Source: Capniomyces stellatus
Taxonomy: Eukaryota > Kickxellomycota > Harpellomycetes > Harpellales > Legeriomycetaceae
Direction: 5' to 3'
Assembly: GCA_001661515.1 (NCBI GenBank)
Contig: LUVW01000017.1
Location: 248,001 to 312,000 of the forward strand
DNA: 64,000 nt
A program made the position numbers and the translations under genes. This document shows positions 58,302 to 64,000 of the stretch, in pieces; the first letter of the stretch is position 1; every line of letters starts with the position of its first letter. The notes under the pieces are model-generated. The model saw only the letters and a program-made list of their open reading frames with translations, was not told where the DNA came from and did not search any database.

Positions 58302-59901
58302 TCATAGTACTTGTACGTGTGTGTGTGTACTTGCCGTATTTAGCTCGAGTTTCGTTTTTGGTTTTGGTGTTGGTGGCGTAGCTTTCTTTAAGTTTGATTT
58401 CTGCCTGTTTGGCCTGGAATGCCAAATACATAATGTTGTGTCTTTGCTTCTGCGCCTTTGACGGCTCGTTAACCTAAACAAGTAGGTAAATAAAAGTTAA
58501 TACACTTACAGGTTTGCCTTTACATCCAACCTATGTCGTTTAGCAGTCTTGACATTATTTAACAGGTCTCTGTAATCATCTTTCTTTTGTATATTTATTA
58601 ACTCGCCTTTGACGATCCCATTTCTGATGTCTCGCTGTTCACATCAAAGTTTTTGATACCCATACTCTGACTTTGGCCTCCGCCTTGATTTGTTGGTACA
58701 TGTTTATATTCGCCTATCTGCTCGTATCGCGATACGTCCTTTATTTCTGACGCCTTGATCTTGCCAAACTTGCGATCGTTTTTCGATATCAACTTCATCA
58801 CCTATAATCAATTTTTATCCAATTTTTCATCAATCCCACCTTCCTCTCCCCCCTCCCCCTCCTCATCCCTCCTCAAACTTATTTGACTTAATACTTGAAA
58901 ATATCGGTCTTACTTCGTCATCGACTTGTTCCTCCGCTTGCTCTTCTACTTGGTCATACTCTGGGTACTCGTACTGTGTATATCCGCCAGAATACACTTG
59001 CCCACTTTCTTCAGCAATACCATGGTTGTAGTAGTATTGCCCTGTTGCTTCATCATAATAGTATTGACTGCTGTCATATCCGGCATACTCTGCACCCGCC
59101 ATCTCGCCACTTTCTTGCAATTGGTCGTTTTCTTCGCTAATTATATCTTTGCTCTGCTCGATGCTTTTTTGGTCTAAAAAAAAATTCATATTATAATTTA
59201 ATATTTACACATAAACGCAAGAGTACTTGCACACTCATACATTAAAATAAAAACTGATGGAGTATTTTTGGCTAATCCCACACTAATAACATTGTTGAAT
59301 TTATGTTACCTATGGGGAAAAAGTACGTGTGTGTATGGAGTTCCTGTTCTTCATGAACCTCCTTGTCATTTATCCCACTTTCTGTATCCGAATCATCCTT
59401 CCCTATTCTTTGTTTGTCCAAACTCACTGAATTAGCGCCTGTGCCGGATTTATCAGACATTATATTCTGTGTTTTGACAACATTTCTTGGCTGAAAAGCC
59501 ACTTTTTTTGCACTTTCATCGCTTTCCGCTTTTCGTCTTTTCAAATCAAAATTGCTCTTAATTTTTGGCTCTGGTAATAGGCTGCCTAGCATTGCTGATA
59601 TACCGCTCGATCCTTCGTTTCGCGAAGTTTTTTTGCGGCTATTTTCTTTCTCCTCCCCCCCCTCGCTCCCCAGCTTATGCTTTGGTACTTTTGTGTAGTT
59701 CTCCGGTAAATTCACTGTTATTTGCACCTTTTTTCCTTGTGTCTCTCCATTTCTAACTACAATCTCCTTTACCAAATTATTCGCTATACCTGTGTCTAAA
59801 CTTATTTTTGTCTGCACATTGCCGTTCCCTGCCTCTTTCTCTGAAAAGTCTAACTCCGATTCCGACTCTGAATTTGAATCATAATCGGCTACCAGTGACA
59901 T
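58302..59901 (-). CDS. PRCC: PRCC-family protein (mitotic checkpoint/splicing-associated) with OCRE-like repeat
   Basis: Supported exons: 59901-59310, 59173-58914, from 58801 (end uncertain), an exon ending 58524, and 58473-58302. The start MSLVADYDSNSESESELDFSE and C-terminus KAQKQRHNIMYLAFQAKQAE..RAKYG are the PRCC signature (human ends KRKHQITYL..QAKYGF). Exon 2 encodes a Tyr-rich stretch, YDSSQYYYDEATGQYYYN, resembling one OCRE repeat. The part between 58801 and 58524 is unresolved: one frame (VMKLISKNDRKFGK...) runs to a stop near 58596. A second, overlapping from about 58664 (GELINIQKKDDYRDLLNN...), leads into the last exons, so an intron must switch frames there. A donor at GAC|GTATCG near 58733 with acceptor AACAG near 58660 is one option. 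The end is also uncertain: family proteins stop at YGF/YGW, here the frame continues about ten codons. Confidence 0.8.
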
Positions 59902-61259
59902 TACTACTATTTTAAGGGTCTTGATTGACTGAGCTTGGTGAGTCTTTTTCTTTCTTTCTTTTTTTTTTTTACAAGTACACCAAGATTTTTTTCAAGTCTT
60001 GTTAAGCAGGTTAATTATTCCGAAATAATTTATCGAGACTTTATTTGTTTGAATAATTTACAACTATTATGTTATTTCAACATTCTGCCATATTGAAAAA
60101 AGAAATCCATTAAAATCGTATTGTAAATATCAACCAGTACAACCTTGCATCGTTTACTGGCTATTACGCATATGGATCGATCCATGCTCCTTGGCTGAAT
60201 TAAAACTACAAGCTTTCGGCCTAAAAAGTCAATCAACAACTATTGTGTCGGTACATTTACACGTGTTTTATTTCACAGTATACTATCTGATATTGGCATT
60301 TCAATACCCTCTGAATGTGAAAAAAGCATGGATGAACTTTGCAAGTACTTGTTCATCTCATAACCTCGCATTTGCACGTGTTTGTATCAGCAATCGATTA
60401 CCAATATCTGATCAACGTTGATGGCATGGGTCTATCGATACACAGATCAAGCTTGGGTATCGCTGTAAAATCATACCATGATGCCACTATACCAGAAGGA
60501 TGCCCTCTTAGTGTTTCCTTTTTGGTTTGGACCAATACTGCTTTTCAATCAGATTCTGCTGATGTCCCAAATCAATTAACCAGATCAACGTTTTTAATAT
60601 ATTGCTAGATTTGGCAAGGCAGAGAACGTGAAAAATGGATGATAATGATAAAGTATAATGTTAATAAAAGGAAACGACTCCTTCACAATCCTTTTCTCCC
60701 AAAAAACCGGCTTTTTAAACAAGGCAAAAACAGCGTGGTAATGCAAAGTGTTTTAATAAATGTACTAAACAATAAAATAAAACGGGATTTATAGTGAATG
60801 ATTTATCCCGCCTTCTCAAAAAAATTATGTGGTGAGTATTAACCCGCCTTCTCAACAAGATTTGTGGTGAGATAGCGTTGCTAATTGCCCTTGAGAGGAA
60901 GCTTTAGAAGGTCTAGTAAAACAGATTAAAATCAATTAAAAGGGACGCTGTATTTGAGAGCAAACAGATCACTCACATTAGCAACCTATTCAAACTGGGC
61001 CAGTATGGCTTGTTTTTACAAAACCAATGCCTTTTTTTATTCAACACTGCTCTGCTTCAATTCTTCGGATATAAAAGCTCAAATATTCTGTTGTTTGAGT
61101 GAGTTTATTTCAATACAGTCACAATCAGCAATAACCTTGTTTTAGACTATATCTAACATTTAAATATTGTAATTCAACCAAGGCCTTAACCCTTTATAAC
61201 TTCCAGCTACTGTTGGCAAAATACAACACTATTACAAAGCCATATTCGATTTATATTAA
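59902..61259. other. intergenic with weak ORFs
   Basis: 1.36 kb between divergent PRCC and the ammonium transporter. Overlapping ORFs at 60191-60421 and 60339-60608 have no recognisable motif. Two GATAA pentamers near 60637-60650 (ATGATAATGATAA) could serve nitrogen GATA factors, but this is only a suggestion. Confidence 0.45.
60807..60877 (+). repeat. two direct copies of a 36-bp unit upstream of the ammonium transporter
   Basis: CCCGCCTTCTCAA, a variable A/T-rich centre and TGTGGTGAG occur at 60807 and again at 60843, a period of exactly 36 bp. The units sit about 420 nt upstream of the transporter ATG in otherwise AT-rich DNA. Confidence 0.8.
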
Positions 61260-62862
61260 ATGGAACAGCTATTAAAAAGGCAAGCCGAGTCAAAAATTGA
61301 CACTGGAGACGTCACCTGGATTATGGTTAGCAAGTCGTAATTATAATAGTTAATGAATAATAAATACTGAATACCAGCTGCTGGGCAATAACTACCAACA
61401 GCTAGTTATGCTTCTTGACAAGTTAAAACAGCCTAGGCGACCTAATTACAATTTTTTTATGTGTCTATTAGGTGTCTACTGCCCTGGTTTTCATCATGAT
61501 ACCAGGCGTGGGGTACTTTTATAGCGGAATAGCAAACTCCAAAAATGCACTGTCACTTTTAATGCTGAGCATGGTGTCAGTTTCGGTTGTGTCAATCCAG
61601 TGGGTTTTGTTTGGCTACTCGCTTTGCTTTTCCGCCACTGCAACTGGTCCTTTTATAGGAAACTTTAGCCAAGGGCTGTTGCTTCAGATCAACGACACTA
61701 TTAGCACCTTCGCAACAACAACACCCACAATAGCATTTGTGGCATTCCAATGGTAATATTGGTATTGATACAAATATTCATGTTCTATATACCCGTTATT
61801 AATTGGTTTAGCATGATTTTTTTTTAAGAAAAAGAAAAGGGGAAACTAAAAAGCAAAGTAATATTTTGACTGGCGTTGATCAGCATGTTTGCAGGAATCA
61901 CGCCGGCATTGTCGATAGGTGCTGGTGCCGAAAGAGTCAGGATTGTACCTTGCATGATCTACTTTTTTGTTTGGACAACCCTTGTATATGACCCAATAGC
62001 ATATTGGAGCTGGACGCCTAATGGATGGCTATTCAAGCTTGGCGCGCTGGACTTTGCAGGCGGTTTGGTGGTGCACGCCAATAGTGGGTTTAGCGGACTG
62101 GTTTTGGCATACTTTTTGGGGAAAAGAAAGAGTTACAAGTCGGAAACGAATAGACCAAACAATATTCCGAATGTAATACTGGGTACTGCCTTGCTGTGGT
62201 TTGGATGGTTTGGTTTTAATGCGGGTAGTGCTGGTGGAGCAAACACTAGAGCGGGGTATGCGATTTTAACAACCAACACGGCGGCAGCAATGTGTGGGTT
62301 GATGTGGATGATGCTGGCGTACTTTTTTGGAAATAAGAAGATATCGGCAATCGATTTCTGTTCTGGTGCGGTTGCTGGGCTGGTTGCTATAACGCCAGCG
62401 GCGGGGTATGTAGCGATATGGGCAAGCATGGTAATAGGTTTTCTGACGGCTATAGCCTGCTACTACTCGTTGCGCCTAAAGAGTGTTTTTGGTTTCGATG
62501 ATGTTTGTGATGTGTTGTCTGTGCATGGCATTGGTGGTATTGTTGGAAGTGTTTTGACTGGGGTGTTTGCAGAGGCAAAGATTGCACGTTATAATGGTGC
62601 AACTATTGATGGGGGATGGATGGACAGGAACTTTATACAAGTCCCGATACAGATGCTAGCAACAGTTTCAGTAATAGCGTGGTCAATGAGTGTTACTTTC
62701 TTGATAGTTAAAACTATGAGTCTGGTGGAAAAGCTAGACATCAAAGCCAGCTATGATGAGCAAGCTGTAGGTATGGATGAGTCGGACCTGGGCGAGTATG
62801 GGTATAACTTTTTGCATGATAGCGAAAGAAAGGGACATGAAGAGATTGACATTGTCGTTTAA
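61260..62862 (+). CDS. MEP: ammonium transporter (Amt/Mep/Rh family)
   Basis: Exons 61260-61325, 61472-61752 and 61884-62862 give 441 residues. These trimeric plasma-membrane channels take up ammonium. Family features: GDVTWIM joined over intron 1 to VSTALVFIMIPGVGYFYSG; SIQWVLFGYSL; MFAGITPALSIGAGAERVR; the signature DFAGGLVVHANSGFSGLVLAY with pore His; LLWFGWFGFNAGSA; and DVLSVHGIGGIVGSVLTGVF with the second pore His. Intron 2 splits a Cys codon at FQC-MFAG, where QMMFA is usual. About 11 membrane helices are apparent. The C-terminal tail is short and acidic (MDESDLGEYGYN). The transcript is followed by dispersed 3' element copy 3. Confidence 0.95.
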
Positions 62863-62972
62863 TCTCGTATACAAGCAGCTGTTTGCAGTTTAAGTAATCA
62901 AGTGGACTAAAGCTAACTTTTACTGGTGGGGCCATTGGATATATTTCTATATTTTTTATTTATTTTTATTTA

Positions 62973-63025
62973 TGTGGTTTATTGGCAACAAAATCAACGC
63001 AACGCAACAAAACAAAACATACAAT
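62973..63025 (+). repeat. dispersed 3' element, copy 3 (downstream of the ammonium transporter)
   Basis: It starts 111 nt after the stop codon: TGTGG, TTTATTGGCAACAAAATC, then AACGC-type pentamers and AACAAAAC, ending AACATACAAT. It matches copies 1 and 2 in core, in spacer position and in end motif, and is again in the sense of its gene. Confidence 0.78.
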
Positions 63026-63560
63026 ACTACTTTTTTGTGTAATTATAAACTTTCACACCAAGAACATTTGATCTAATTATGGTTGATTAGGCTGCTTTGA
63101 GATAAGCTTGGTAAAGATGGGAGCCGTTTCGTGTAATTAGTAGCATAGATTATACACGCAGATGATGTTTTAAGTACAGAGAAAGTGAAAAAAACAAATA
63201 CTGATAAAAGAGAAGCTTTATAATTGAGGTTTTACAAATTTATTAATGTTAAGCTCTAGCAAAAACAATGAAAACAATTTACAAAAATCATGAAACTATC
63301 AAAGCTTCATAAACTTGAATCAAAAAAAAAAGACTATCCAAGTAAGGCACTTGGATAGAGGGTGGGTAGCATGATCCTGCTGCAAGTGATATATCAGTCA
63401 ATGACACATCATTTACAGGCTACCCCAAAGGGTGGTAAAGCTTTATATAAGTATATACAGAGAAACCAACTGACATGCTTTTGTTGTTTTGCGCGGCAAA
63501 GCAAAAAAAGCGATATACAGTAAATGTATGGCTTCAAGTTCTTCATCAAAAAAAAATAGT

Positions 63561-64000
63561 CTAGTAAAGTACATATTCAGCTTTAGCACCTGCTTGTAGG
63601 CCAACAGTGCAACCGTTATTAACGGTACATACGCCCTTTTCACACTTGCACTCGTTGTTGAGTGGGAAGACACATGTTCCTGCGGTACAGTTGATCTTGA
63701 CGTTGTAGGTATCAGCGGTCTTGAAGCCAACTTCGGTGTATAGAGGATTGTAGAACACGCTGATGTAGGTGATTCCATCTTTAGCTTGGCCGGCACCGAA
63801 TACATAAGGACCCCAGTTACCTACTGGCTTGTCTGGGTTGCCCCAGATACACTGCTTGTCATCAGAGCCTTCGAGGTTAACATAGAATTGGGAGCTGGTT
63901 CCTAGCCAGTAAGTGCTTGGAACTACGTTTATGTCGATTGATTGGTTTGGTTGGGCTACAGTAGGGATGATCATGGCTTCATTTCCTGGGTAAACTGTTT
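63561..64000 (-). CDS. SUN-family (GH132) cell-wall protein, C-terminal part
   Basis: Partial: the frame is open to the right edge of the window, so the N-terminus is missing. The 146 visible codons match the Cys-patterned SUN domain (Sim1/Uth1/Nca3/Sun4): VYPGNEAMIIPT, STYWLGTSSQFYVN, QCIWGNPDKPVGNWGPYVFGAGQ, DGITYISVFYNP and GCTVGLQAGAKAEYVLY at the stop. Fungal SUN proteins are secreted, act on beta-1,3-glucan and are needed for septation and wall remodelling; classed as GH132. The ATG at 63974 lies within conserved domain sequence and is not the real start. Confidence 0.9.
   Translation of the reverse strand, partial: TVYPGNEAMIIPTVAQPNQSIDINVVPSTYWLGTSSQFYVNLEGSDDKQCIWGNPDKPVGNWGPYVFGAGQAKDGITYISVFYNPLYTEVGFKTADTYNVKINCTAGTCVFPLNNECKCEKGVCTVNNGCTVGLQAGAKAEYVLY

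Noticed and set aside
60191..60608. Two overlapping ORFs considered as a transposon remnant
   Set aside because: No transposase, integrase or reverse-transcriptase motif, no terminal repeats and no target duplication seen.
1..64000. CRISPR array, bacterial operon or prophage
   Set aside because: No regularly spaced direct repeats with unique spacers. Genes are intron-bearing and eukaryotic throughout.

Overview
The window reads as nuclear DNA of an AT-rich, intron-bearing fungus. The evidence is short GT-AG introns (50 to about 180 nt, one of 663 nt), eukaryote-only genes (PRP3, PIG-S, SRP receptor beta, TBCE, SEC7, RPS13, tRNA-Asn) and fungal families (ENA-type P-ATPase, Fet3/Ftr1, SUN/GH132 wall protein, fungal protoglobin). 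SMG9, PRCC and MPP6 homologues, absent or very divergent in budding yeast, suggest an early-diverging (zygomycete-grade) fungus. The exact lineage is inference only.

Layout. 0.5-6.2 kb: a three-exon protoglobin with a hydrophobic C-terminal tail, convergent with tubulin cofactor E, then a small secreted Thr-rich protein. 7.7-11.6 kb: an orphan ORF and a single-exon ENA-type cation ATPase. 12-15.6 kb: mostly noncoding, with a poly-C tract. 15.7-19.9 kb: long-chain acyl-CoA synthetase convergent with a secreted subtilase. 20.7-21.4 kb: an assembly gap bounded by poly-G. 22.4-30.5 kb: a very large SEC7/BIG Arf-GEF. 32.3-37.4 kb: a 14-TM MFS transporter, SRP receptor beta (six exons) and an HDDC2-type HD-domain nucleotidase (six exons). 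38.0-43.7 kb: a divergent high-affinity iron uptake pair, FTR1 and FET3. 44.2-50.8 kb: exosome cofactor MPP6, tRNA-Asn, SMG9 and RPS13. 51.7-59.9 kb: PIG-S (nine exons), PRP3 and a PRCC-like protein. 61.3-64 kb: an ammonium transporter and the C-terminal part of a SUN-family wall protein that runs off the right edge.

How genes work together. FTR1 and FET3 are the permease and ferroxidase halves of one plasma-membrane iron importer. Their shared 2.4-kb intergenic region holds five perfect ATCWGATAA motifs, the established target of iron-sensing fungal GATA repressors. PRP3 and PRCC are RNA-processing neighbours, and MPP6 and SMG9 are RNA-surveillance neighbours.

The least expected signal is a short dispersed element with core TTTATTGGCAACARAATC. 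It occurs three times, each in sense orientation about 40-115 nt after the stop codon of an unrelated gene (TBCE, ENA ATPase, ammonium transporter). A variable spacer, rich in pentanucleotide repeats in two copies, precedes a shared AACRTACA end. It may be a shared 3'-UTR/terminator module or a mobile sequence.

Exon coordinates were derived by hand from frame continuity, splice consensus and family recognition. A few junctions, especially in PRCC, are uncertain.
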